From an uncultured Opitutia bacterium (lineage in GTDB: Bacteria; Verrucomicrobiota; Verrucomicrobiia; Opitutales; Opitutaceae): a stretch of DNA of 56,137 nucleotides. The DNA lies in assembly GCA_903896015.1 (NCBI GenBank), contig CAITWF010000075.1, forward strand, positions 1 to 56,137, read 5' to 3'. The notes beneath the pieces are model-generated. The model was not told the DNA's origin and ran no database searches. It was given only the letters and a program-made list of their open reading frames with translations. How positions within the stretch are numbered: the stretch's first letter is position 1; every line of letters begins with the position of its first letter. Below, piece by piece: positions 1-7,867 of the stretch. Made by a program: the position numbers and the translations under genes.

Positions 1-145
1 CCCCGCTCTCTGGCAGCCTGCACGCTAACGCAGATCTACTCGTAGTAATGGTGACCATTGCGATGTCGTAATGGTCACCATTGCGACATCGCAGTTCTGA
101 TGATCAATCCACGAGCGGGAGGAACCGGACCGGACGCTTACTTTG
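1..145. other. Left-edge non-coding stretch
   Basis: No credible gene is seen here. The stretch lies downstream of the minus-strand pseudopilin gene that ends at 146. Its one notable content is the palindromic tandem repeat at 45-92. A gene beyond the left edge cannot be judged. Confidence 0.6.
45..92. repeat. Tandem 23-base repeat forming a large palindrome
   Basis: Bases 45-67 and 68-90 are two adjacent 23-base copies that match at 20 of 23 positions. Bases 60-92 form an inverted repeat of two 16-base arms around a single central C at 76, with one T-G mismatch. Each copy also holds a 13-base palindrome, AATGGTGACCATT in the first and its reverse complement in the second. It lies 53 bases beyond the stop of the minus-strand pseudopilin operon. 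It could be a bidirectional transcription terminator without a U-tract, an operator for a gene to the left, or a REP-like element; the sequence alone does not decide. Confidence 0.75.
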
Positions 146-2917
146 CTACAGTCCCCAAGACGACTTATAGCTGTTGTATAAGCTCTGGGTGATGTCGTTG
201 AAGTTGACGCGGCGGTAGTCCATCACGATCGGGGTGAGGGGCGGAAAATGGCCGGTGGCGAAAAGATTGTTGAAGCCCCAGAGACGGACAGGGGCGTTCA
301 TGATGCGCCAGTTCCACGGTTCGGTGGCCGCGCGGCTTTCATACATCGCGACAATGGAGCCGCGAATCGCGACGGTGCGTTGAGCGAGGCCGAGGCTCTG
401 AGGATCGTTCGCCCATTCCTCCTCGAAACGGGGGTAGTTATTGGCGCTGCCACTATTCTGGAGGTTATTGTCTTTGTTGGAAATCACGATGCCAGCCATG
501 AAGGCGGCGGAGATTTCAATGTCGGCCGCTTCGAACTTGTAGGTGCGTGCTGCGCCAAAAGTGGGTGAAGTGATGTCGTAGGGTATACGTCGCGGTGACG
601 TCGACGTATTCGAGCCGTCGGCGGTGTTGGAGTTGGAGGGCGCGGTTGTGGCCCACGATGTGGTGTAAGTGCCAGTGCCGTAATAAAGGGCGCTGAGCGC
701 ATCGTTCCAGCCGTTGCGCTGAGTGATAGTGGTTCCGTTGTTGGTGTAGTAGGGTGTAGAGAGGATTGTGATAGCGTCGCAACAGATCGAGCACGGCTGT
801 TCGGCGGCATCATCTGGGAATCGTCCGCTGTTGGTAGTGTTGCCGACGGTGGTCGTGCTGTCGATCACCCCATCGGCGTTCCAGTGGCCAAGGATATAGC
901 AGGCGTCATTGGTGGCGATGGTGAGGCCCTTGGGGATGGTGGCATCGCTGCCGGAGTAGGTGGCGACGTGGCCACGGCCGTTGATGAGGCGAACGCCGGA
1001 GGGCTCGTTGGTGGGCGCAGTGCCGCCGGCTGGGTAGAGTAGGGTGGGCGCGCCGTTGCGATAGAGGGGATTGGCGGTAACAAAATCGGATTGAACGGCG
1101 GGCTGGTGGGCGTCGATGGACTCGATGTAGATGCCGCCGTTCCATGCGCCGCCGGCGAGGTTGGTGATTTGATTGGCGCCAGTGAGCGCAGTCGCCGTCG
1201 GAAGCACAGAGGCGCCGGTGCCGGTAGTGTTGTTGTAAATGAAGCCGGTCCACGCCGTGCTACCCGTGGATGTGCCATCCGCCGGGACGGTCGTGTAGTA
1301 GACGGAACTTGTGGTGAGGCCGTTGAGGGACTTGTCGATCGCCATCTTGAGGGCGGTCATGTCAACGTCGATCAGGGTGATTTGCTTCGGCGTGTAGGGG
1401 TTGGTGGCGCTGCGCGGGGGTGACTTGGCGGCATTACCGGAGATCGTGCGGTAGTTGTAGGTTGAACGACGGAGGTCGGTAATTTCATTTACGCGAACGG
1501 TGATGATCGTGTTCTTAGCGTCCCAACCCACGCTGATTGGAGAATTAGCGTTGGCGGCGACGTTGATCGTGGCATTGTTGGTGCCGTAGTCGGGCTGGCC
1601 GGGAAGCACGATTTCGTAAATGGAGTTGGCGGTGGTGTTGTGGGCGAAGGCGCGGTATTTGTGGGATGGTACGCTGATGAGCGTGCCGTCGGGCATGTGG
1701 CCGTTGCGCGTGGTGGAGGTGGGGTTGACGACGATGTAGATGCCGCACTGCGTGGCGTATTTCTGGGACTCGACGTCTGCGCTCGAATAGAGTGAATCGG
1801 CGTTGGGGGCAACGTTGGTCATCGCCGGTTCGATCATTTGGTGGGCGGCATTGACCGAGTTGTCCTGGCCGTTGGCCGGTGTGGCGTCCTCGACGTAGGT
1901 GCTGATGCCGGGCGGAACCTGTGCTTGCACGCCATGGAGGATGGTCTGGAGATTGCCGCCGTAGGTTTGTGAAGCCCAAGAGCGGAAGCTGGCGTCGGTC
2001 GTGGCGTTTTCGGTGGCGTTGCCCCATTTTTGGTCGCGCCAGATTGAAGTGGCACCGGTCGTAGGCGGGCCGTAGATGCCGGTGAGGCCACCGGCGGCAG
2101 TGGAGAAGTAAACGTTGTCGGTGTAGCCGCTGAGGTCGTCGGTGGTGCCGTTGACGTTGGTTAGGTATTGCTTGACGGTGGCGTAGAGGTTTTTCGCGAC
2201 GGTGACGGGGCCGACAAAATTGAGGCCGAGGCCGGTGCTGCTCTGCTTCTTAACATACATGTTTCCGTTGGTGTGGGTCGCCCCGAGGATGTTCATCGTG
2301 GGGCCGGGCGCGATCTCGAGGTCCATGTTGTAGAAGATGGCGCGGGAGAAGAGCGGGGAGGCACGCGCGGACAGCGTCTCGTTCATATAGCAAGTTTGAG
2401 GGGCGCCGGCGCCGCCGGTGGGCGGCACGACGGTTGCCTTGGCGATGACTTTGACGTCGAAGCGAAATGCATAACAGCCCTTGAGGGGATCGTTTGCGTT
2501 GTCGGGATCGGTAGCGCTGTAGTAGTAAAGCGAACTGGTGCTGCTTTGGGTGATTGGAACGACGGTGCCGATGATGAGTTCGGGGGCATTTGCGCCGCTT
2601 TGAGCCACGAGGCTGCCGTTGAAGAATCCAGTGGTGACGGGACTGACGACGGTGCCTTCCGTAGAAGTAAAGCGGGTGGGTGTCATATCGTAGCGGTGCT
2701 GCATGATGTCGTGCACCTGGGCCATCCCGTATTCCGCCATGGCCTCCGCAGCATTGCGCGCCTCGAGGCGCATGTTCTCGCGGTAGTTGAGCCGGCGTTC
2801 GCTGAGCGAGTAGCCGAGGACGCTGGCGATGATGACCATCAAGGCCATGGCGAGCATCATGGTGGTGACTAGGGCGCTGCCGCGCCGCGAATGAAGAGAG
2901 AGCGGGCGAGAGTTCAT
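146..2917 (-). CDS. Very large PilX/GspK-like pseudopilin-type membrane protein
   Basis: A 923-residue protein. The start at 2917 was chosen because the protein then opens with a short basic leader (MNSRPLSLHSRRG) and one hydrophobic helix at about residues 14-37, followed by a polar helix rich in Glu, Arg and Ala. This is the architecture of PilX or GspK minor pseudopilins. The presumed prepilin peptidase site is after Gly13, and the usual Glu at +5 is absent, as in GspK-type tip subunits. The rest is a long Thr/Asn/Gly/Ser-rich region typical of extracellular beta structure, with a few Cys including a CSICCD motif near residue 725. PilX and GspK are usually about 150-350 residues, so this is far longer. 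It starts 4 bases after the upstream PilW-like gene and is the last gene of that set. Its specific function is unknown. Confidence 0.75.
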   Translation of the reverse strand: MNSRPLSLHSRRGSALVTTMMLAMALMVIIASVLGYSLSERRLNYRENMRLEARNAAEAMAEYGMAQVHDIMQHRYDMTPTRFTSTEGTVVSPVTTGFFNGSLVAQSGANAPELIIGTVVPITQSSTSSLYYYSATDPDNANDPLKGCYAFRFDVKVIAKATVVPPTGGAGAPQTCYMNETLSARASPLFSRAIFYNMDLEIAPGPTMNILGATHTNGNMYVKKQSSTGLGLNFVGPVTVAKNLYATVKQYLTNVNGTTDDLSGYTDNVYFSTAAGGLTGIYGPPTTGATSIWRDQKWGNATENATTDASFRSWASQTYGGNLQTILHGVQAQVPPGISTYVEDATPANGQDNSVNAAHQMIEPAMTNVAPNADSLYSSADVESQKYATQCGIYIVVNPTSTTRNGHMPDGTLISVPSHKYRAFAHNTTANSIYEIVLPGQPDYGTNNATINVAANANSPISVGWDAKNTIITVRVNEITDLRRSTYNYRTISGNAAKSPPRSATNPYTPKQITLIDVDMTALKMAIDKSLNGLTTSSVYYTTVPADGTSTGSTAWTGFIYNNTTGTGASVLPTATALTGANQITNLAGGAWNGGIYIESIDAHQPAVQSDFVTANPLYRNGAPTLLYPAGGTAPTNEPSGVRLINGRGHVATYSGSDATIPKGLTIATNDACYILGHWNADGVIDSTTTVGNTTNSGRFPDDAAEQPCSICCDAITILSTPYYTNNGTTITQRNGWNDALSALYYGTGTYTTSWATTAPSNSNTADGSNTSTSPRRIPYDITSPTFGAARTYKFEAADIEISAAFMAGIVISNKDNNLQNSGSANNYPRFEEEWANDPQSLGLAQRTVAIRGSIVAMYESRAATEPWNWRIMNAPVRLWGFNNLFATGHFPPLTPIVMDYRRVNFNDITQSLYNSYKSSWGL

Positions 2918-2921
2918 GGGA

Positions 2922-3626
2922 TTAGCCGCGGGGAGAGACGGTGAAGTTGTAGGTGTTGGTAGCGTTGAAGTGAACGCTGTTGAGCGCACCGCCGCGCTGC
3001 ACGATCTGGCCGTTAATGATGATGGCGCGGTCTTGGAAATCATAGAAAAGGAGGCCGCTGCCGATGTCCTGGGAGAGTTCGACAACGACAGGATAAATCG
3101 TGGGATCGGGGATGTCGGGGATGAGTTGCCAGACCGGGAGGCTGGAACTCGGTGTGATTGGAAGGTCGAAGCGGCGGACGGGGCCGGGTTGCTGCACCCC
3201 GTTGACGGTAGGCCCGGGGTTGCGGAAGTAGCAAATGATGCGTGCGATCTTGGTGTCGTCGCTCGTGTCCTTGTAGACGAGCACAAGGCAGTCTCCGGTC
3301 TGGCCGTCGGCGATCGAGGAATCCGTCATCGCAGTGGTGTAGCCTTGATCGGGATCGGAGGGATTGACCAAGGTTGTGACCGAACGCGTCAGGTTCCCGT
3401 AGGCGGGAAAAATTTTAAAGTAATTCGAGTAAGTGGCATCCTCAGTCATTGAAGCGGTGAAGCGGCGGATGTCATGGTTGATGAGAATCTTCGCGGTGTC
3501 GTATTTGTAGGTGTTGAGCACCTCAATGAACGTCCGCAGGAGCACGGCCATGATCATGACCATGACGGACATCGCGACCATGATCTCGACGAGGGTGAAG
3601 GCGCGGCGTTGCGGGCGAATTTTCAT
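2922..3626 (-). CDS. PilW-like prepilin (minor pseudopilin)
   Basis: A 234-residue protein with a classic type IV prepilin N-terminus: a basic leader (MKIRPQRRA), then FTLVE and a hydrophobic helix at about residues 10-30. Cleavage would fall between Ala9 and Phe10, and Glu is at position +5. The body is soluble and mostly predicted beta, and position in the set between PilV-like and PilX-like genes suggests a PilW/GspJ-type tip subunit. The upstream gene ends 11 bases before it, and the next starts 4 bases after its stop, so the three are probably co-transcribed. Ala rather than Gly at the -1 position is common in PVC bacteria. Assignment to PilW rather than another minor pilin rests on gene order. 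Confidence 0.8.
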   Translation of the reverse strand: MKIRPQRRAFTLVEIMVAMSVMVMIMAVLLRTFIEVLNTYKYDTAKILINHDIRRFTASMTEDATYSNYFKIFPAYGNLTRSVTTLVNPSDPDQGYTTAMTDSSIADGQTGDCLVLVYKDTSDDTKIARIICYFRNPGPTVNGVQQPGPVRRFDLPITPSSSLPVWQLIPDIPDPTIYPVVVELSQDIGSGLLFYDFQDRAIIINGQIVQRGGALNSVHFNATNTYNFTVSPRG

Positions 3627-3637
3627 GGCGGAAAAAC

Positions 3638-4321
3638 TCAGTGAGTCGGGACGACCGAGCGAATTGTGCGGACAGAACCGCGGATGGTCTTGGAGCGGCC
3701 GCCGTCGAGGAAAGTGTAGGTGTAGATCATCGTGACGGACTTGGTGTCGGTGATGTGATTCGTGGGGTCACTCATGGCATTAATCCAGAGCCAGATGTTG
3801 AGGCTTAGGGTGTCGTTTGGATTCACCGCAGGGACTTTCAGCGGTATACTCTTGGCGTTGTCCACGGCGCCGGAAGGCGTGGTGCCGATCGCGGGCATCG
3901 ACGACGGGGGCGAGCCAGCCGAGAGATAAAGTTTGTCGGAGACGCCCGAACCGATTTCGGTCGCCACATAGACGGACGTGCCAACCACCGGCGGATTGGG
4001 CGCGGTCGCCGGCGATAGGGTGGCCGAATTGAAGTCGAGGGCCTTGATCTGCTCGATGTAGCCTTGGAGGATGGTGTTGGCGGAATTCTGGACGATACTG
4101 CCCTCGGTGAGCCGTCGCGATTGGATCATCGTCGTCAGAACGCCGCACATGATAATCGTCATCACCAGTGAAGCGATGAGCACTTCGATCAGGGTGAATC
4201 CGCGCTTGGGTCGGGGAGCGCGTGCCCCGGACATCGTCAGGAATTGGGAGGGTTGGTCGATCACGGCGTGTGGGGCTCGGCGAGGCGATGATTTGTTTAG
4301 CGATGGTGCGGCGAAGTTCAT
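3638..4321 (-). CDS. PilV-like prepilin (minor pseudopilin)
   Basis: A 227-residue protein with leader ...RPKRG and mature N-terminus FTLIEVLIASLVM, so cleavage is expected after Gly39 with Glu at +5. The N-terminal helix is followed by a soluble domain with QSRRLTEGS and long polar strands, like PilV/GspI-type minor pilins. The ATG at 4321 has a GAGGG about 11 bases upstream, but an internal ATG at 4234 would give a more usual 10-residue leader, so the start is uncertain. It is the first gene of the minus-strand pseudopilin trio and diverges from rpsT. Confidence 0.78.
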   Translation of the reverse strand: MNFAAPSLNKSSPRRAPHAVIDQPSQFLTMSGARAPRPKRGFTLIEVLIASLVMTIIMCGVLTTMIQSRRLTEGSIVQNSANTILQGYIEQIKALDFNSATLSPATAPNPPVVGTSVYVATEIGSGVSDKLYLSAGSPPSSMPAIGTTPSGAVDNAKSIPLKVPAVNPNDTLSLNIWLWINAMSDPTNHITDTKSVTMIYTYTFLDGGRSKTIRGSVRTIRSVVPTH

Positions 4322-4634
4322 TGCTGGGCGCGCCCTCGTTTGGATGGAACGGAGTATCGCCTGATTGGCCGGACGTGAAAGGAAAAAGGCGCTCCGGCGG
4401 GGTCTCTTACAGGATTTTATCCGCGGGCCTAGGGTCCAATTAGGGCCGATCGGCCCTTACGGAATCCTTGCGCCGCCGACTTTGGCGCACGAGGCGGGCG
4501 GCGGCTGAAAACTCCGATTCCGGTCCACCGACAACCACGATGGCGTTTGGACTGATCAACCGCCGAACCGACAATACCCTTGACTCGCCCGCGGGCGTTT
4601 GAGTGCTTGGCGGGCTAAAAACACCTTTTCGATC
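4322..4634. other. Divergent intergenic region between pseudopilin trio and rpsT
   Basis: No gene is supported in these 313 bases. They must carry promoters for both directions. A perfect 16-base palindrome (AGGGCCGATCGGCCCT) sits at 4442-4457. For rpsT, a weak sigma70-like pair is TTGGAC at 4547-4552 and GACAAT at 4570-4575 with 17 bases between; a better -35-like TTGACT at 4580-4585 has no matching -10. These promoter calls are speculative. Confidence 0.35.
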
Positions 4635-4895
4635 ATGGCCAACACCAAATCTGCCATTAAAGCCGCACGCAAAGCCGTCCGCCTCACTACGCGCAACCAA
4701 AGCGTCAAGACCCGTCTGAAGACGCTTCATAAGAAGCTCGACGCCGCTGTCGCTTCGAAGGATGCCGCGGCCGCCAAGTCTGCCGCCTCGCTCTACGCGT
4801 CCGCGATGGACAAGGCTGTGAAGTCTGGGGTCGTGCACCGCAACGCCGCCTCCCGCGCCAAGGCGCACGTCGCGAAGATCGTATTCGCGAAGTAA
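4635..4895 (+). CDS. rpsT: 30S ribosomal protein S20
   Basis: An 86-residue, very basic Lys/Ala-rich protein beginning MANTKSAIKAARK, the hallmark start of bacterial S20 (bS20), which binds 16S rRNA early in small-subunit assembly. The length matches the family (about 85-90). The ATG at 4635 is chosen because the S20 signature begins there; an in-frame upstream start at 4599 would add 12 unconserved residues. No Shine-Dalgarno sequence is evident. The gene is monocistronic, followed 36 bases later by a rho-independent terminator. Confidence 0.97.
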   Translation: MANTKSAIKAARKAVRLTTRNQSVKTRLKTLHKKLDAAVASKDAAAAKSAASLYASAMDKAVKSGVVHRNAASRAKAHVAKIVFAK

Positions 4896-4931
4896 GCCGG
4901 TCCCTGCTGCGGTTCCCTTCCAATTTTACTG

Positions 4932-4968
4932 CCCCGCGCATGAAAATGCCGCGGGGTTGTTCGTTTTT
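4932..4968 (+). terminator. Rho-independent terminator of rpsT
   Basis: The GC stem CCCCGCGCAT pairs with ATGCCGCGGGG (one bulged base) around a GAAA loop and is followed by TTGTTCGTTTTT. It lies 36 bases after the rpsT stop. Confidence 0.85.
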
Positions 4969-5044
4969 AGGCGCGAACGATCGGAGTTGAATACGCAGAT
5001 TAGTTTGAAGCCGCCGGGGTGATCTGGGTTGTTCGGGGCGCTCC

Positions 5045-7867
5045 GTGGATTCTCCTCCGCCCAACGTCCGCCGCCATTTGCTCTCTTGGGATCGCGCGCT
5101 GCTGCCGCAAGCGGCGGCGTGGCTCGCAGGCGACTGGCAGGGCGACGGCCCGCTCGATCTCGGGGGCGCGCTGGTCGTGGTGCCGACCCGGCAGTCTGGC
5201 CGCCGGTTGCGCGAGGCGCTGGCGGAATTTGCATTCGCGCGCGGGCAGGCGGTATTTGCGCCGCGCGTGATGTTACCGGAGGAACTTGTAGAGCTACGCG
5301 AGACAACTGTGCCCGTCGCGTCGCGGATCGAAACGCAGCTCGCATGGACCAGCGCGCTCCGCGAGCTCGCGCTCGCCGATTTTCGCGAGGTGTTTCCCGT
5401 CGATCCGCCTGCACAAAATTTTTCCTGGGCGGTGCGGCTCGCCAACCAGTTCTTGTTGTTGCAGCGGACGCTCGCGGAAAACGGCCTGCGTTTCAGCGAC
5501 GTCGTCGCGCGCGCGGGCGCGGACTTTCCCGAGGCCGCGCGTTGGGCCCAACTTGCCGAACTCGAGGCGCGTTACGACGCCGCGCTCGCATCTCGCGGCC
5601 TGCTCGATCCGCAAAAGGAAAAGATCTCCTCCGCGCAGATGCCCGCATTGCCCGCGGGGATCGTGCGGCTCGTCATGCTCGCCACGCCCGATCCGCTGCC
5701 GATCGCGATCGAGGCGCTGGCGCGGCTGGCGATGCGACTGCCGGTCGATATCGTCGTGTTTGGCGCGCATAGGGATGAGGCGGACTTTGACGGCTGGGGC
5801 CGGCCGCGCGACGAGGCCTGGGCGCAGCGGGCGCTGGTGGTGCACGATTTTGAGTCGCACGTGCACCTGTGTGCCGATCCCACGGAGCAGGCGGCGCGCG
5901 CCGTCGCGTGCGCGGAAAGCTACTCCAGCACCGATGGTCGGCTCGCCCTCGGGCTGGCCGACGCGGAGGTCGCGCCGGCGCTTGAGCACGGCTTGCGCGA
6001 GGCGGGCCTCGCGCCGTTCAACCCCGAAGGCCGGCCCCGGCGGTGCGACGGACTTTACGCGTTGCTCGCGGCGCTCGCGGCGCTCGTGCGAGAGCCGGAG
6101 TTTGCGGCGGTGGCGGCGGTGGCCCGTTGCCCGGACTTTTTGACGTGGCTCGCAAACCGGCCAGAGGCGGAGAATTTTTCCGCGGCGAATGCGCTCGCCG
6201 CGCTCGACGAACTGCACGCCCGGCACCTGCCGGCTACGCTCGCGGCCGCGCTGGCGCACGCCCACGCAGCGCGATTTGCGGCCGTGCGACCGTTGCTCGC
6301 GGGCGTGGGCGAGTTGCGAGCGGCGCTGACCGGCGGCGATTTTTCAACGAGCGTCATCGCTACACTCGGCAAGATTTTCCACGCCCGCGCGTTTGCGCGC
6401 GACGCCGAGATTGGCGGCGCGGCCGAGGCCTGGATGGAAATCCTCCAGGCCATCGCGCGCGCCACTGAGAAATTTCCCGTGCTGACGAACGCCGAGTGGT
6501 GGGAACTGGCGCTGGAACTTTTTGCCGAGGAAAAGCACACCGATGATCGGCCCGCGGGGGCGATCGAATTGCTGGGCTGGCTTGAGTTGCTGTGGGAGGA
6601 TGCTCCGCATCTCGTAGTCGCTGGATTCAACGACGGTCGCGTGCCGGAGGCGGTGGTGGGCGACGCATTTCTGCCGGAAACGCTTCGCGCACGCCTTGGT
6701 CTGAAGACGAATGCGTCGCGCCTCGCGCGCGACGCGTATCTGCTCGCCGCGCTCGTCGCGAGCCGGACCGGAAACACCGCGCTCGGCCGGCTCGATCTTT
6801 TGTTTGGCAAAGTTTCGGCCGCGGGCGATCCGCTGCGGCCGTCGCGACTGCTGCTCCGCTGCGCTGATGCGGAATTGCCGCGCCGCGTGGAATTTTTATT
6901 TCGTGACGCCGAGATCGCGCGCCCCGGCCCGGCGTGGCAGCGGGCGTGGCGACTCACGCCGCGCACCGAGGCGAAGATCGCTGCGCTGAGCGTCACGTCG
7001 TTTGCCGACTATCTGACGTGTCCTTTCCGTTTTTATCTGCGCCACGGCCTCGGCATGGAGCCGGTCGATCCGGAAAAGACCGAACTCGATGCGATGGATT
7101 TTGGCACGCTCGTGCACGCTGCGCTCGAGCAACTCGGCAACGAAATTACGCTACGCGACTGCGCGGAGCCCGAAACGCTGCGAAAATTCCTGCTCGCCGA
7201 ATTCAATCGCGTGGCGCGCGCGCGATTTGGGGCGGAGCTTACGTTGCCACTCGTGATTCAGTTTGAGTCGGCGCGGCAACGGCTCGCGCGGGCGGCGGAC
7301 GTTCTCGCGGAGCAGCGCGCGGCGGGCTGGGTGGTCGAGCGCGTCGAGTGGAAATTTCCCGAGGCCCATCTTGTCGGCGGCCTCGCGCTCCGCGGCAAAA
7401 TTGATCGCATCGAGCGGCATGCGACCACCGCGCAGGTGCGCGTGCTTGATTTCAAAACTTCGGATCGGCCGGTGCGTCCGCGCGATGCGCACTGCCGCCG
7501 CGTGCGGACCGGCGAAACCGCGCCGGAGTTCGCCCGTTTCACGATCGACGGCGAGGGGCTCGTGTGGACCGATCTGCAACTACCGCTCTATCTCGACGCG
7601 GTCGCGGCCGAGTTCGGCGCGGCTGTGTCCTGCGGCTATTTCAATCTGCCGAAAGCTGTCGGCGAAACCGCGGTGAGTGAATGGGTGGATTTTTCCACGG
7701 AGTGGCGCGAGGCGGCGCGGCGCTGCGCGGAAGGCGTGGCTGCGGCGGTGGCAGCGCGGATTTTCTGGCCGCCTGCCGAAATCGATCCGCGGCGCGAGGA
7801 CGAGCGGCTCGCGGGGCTCTTTCACCAAGGCACGGCGGCGAGTGTCGATTGGAGGGCGACGCGATGA
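5045..7867 (+). CDS. addB: AddB-like PD-(D/E)XK nuclease subunit of a RecBCD/AddAB-type enzyme
   Basis: A 940-residue protein, expected to pair with the helicase-nuclease encoded by the next gene in double-strand-break end processing. The C-terminal PD-(D/E)XK nuclease is clear: CPFRFYLRHGLG near residue 659, FGTLVHAALEQL near 685 with the early His, GKIDRIE near 785, and the catalytic VLDFKTS near 800. The N-terminal two thirds resembles an inactive helicase fold (GALVVVPTRQSG near residue 43); no Walker A motif is seen. AddB of Bacillus holds a 4Fe-4S cluster using one Cys before the nuclease core and three near the C-terminus; here the first Cys (CPFRF) is present but no CX2CX5C trio follows, so a cluster is unlikely. 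GTG start at 5045. The stop overlaps the next start by 4 bases (ATGA), implying translational coupling. Confidence 0.85.
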   Translation: MDSPPPNVRRHLLSWDRALLPQAAAWLAGDWQGDGPLDLGGALVVVPTRQSGRRLREALAEFAFARGQAVFAPRVMLPEELVELRETTVPVASRIETQLAWTSALRELALADFREVFPVDPPAQNFSWAVRLANQFLLLQRTLAENGLRFSDVVARAGADFPEAARWAQLAELEARYDAALASRGLLDPQKEKISSAQMPALPAGIVRLVMLATPDPLPIAIEALARLAMRLPVDIVVFGAHRDEADFDGWGRPRDEAWAQRALVVHDFESHVHLCADPTEQAARAVACAESYSSTDGRLALGLADAEVAPALEHGLREAGLAPFNPEGRPRRCDGLYALLAALAALVREPEFAAVAAVARCPDFLTWLANRPEAENFSAANALAALDELHARHLPATLAAALAHAHAARFAAVRPLLAGVGELRAALTGGDFSTSVIATLGKIFHARAFARDAEIGGAAEAWMEILQAIARATEKFPVLTNAEWWELALELFAEEKHTDDRPAGAIELLGWLELLWEDAPHLVVAGFNDGRVPEAVVGDAFLPETLRARLGLKTNASRLARDAYLLAALVASRTGNTALGRLDLLFGKVSAAGDPLRPSRLLLRCADAELPRRVEFLFRDAEIARPGPAWQRAWRLTPRTEAKIAALSVTSFADYLTCPFRFYLRHGLGMEPVDPEKTELDAMDFGTLVHAALEQLGNEITLRDCAEPETLRKFLLAEFNRVARARFGAELTLPLVIQFESARQRLARAADVLAEQRAAGWVVERVEWKFPEAHLVGGLALRGKIDRIERHATTAQVRVLDFKTSDRPVRPRDAHCRRVRTGETAPEFARFTIDGEGLVWTDLQLPLYLDAVAAEFGAAVSCGYFNLPKAVGETAVSEWVDFSTEWREAARRCAEGVAAAVAARIFWPPAEIDPRREDERLAGLFHQGTAASVDWRATR

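Noticed and set aside
2917-3286. N-terminal extension of the PilX/GspK-like gene
   Set aside because: The 123 extra codons lie antisense-frame over the PilW-like gene and read as Ser/Thr/Pro-rich shadow; the membrane-helix start at 2917 fits the family.
4580-4585. TTGACT as the rpsT -35 box
   Set aside because: Good match alone, but no -10 element lies 16-18 bases downstream.
4440-4868. A minus-strand frame opposite rpsT
   Set aside because: rpsT is certain, and the antisense translation is Arg/Gly-rich without similarity to known proteins.
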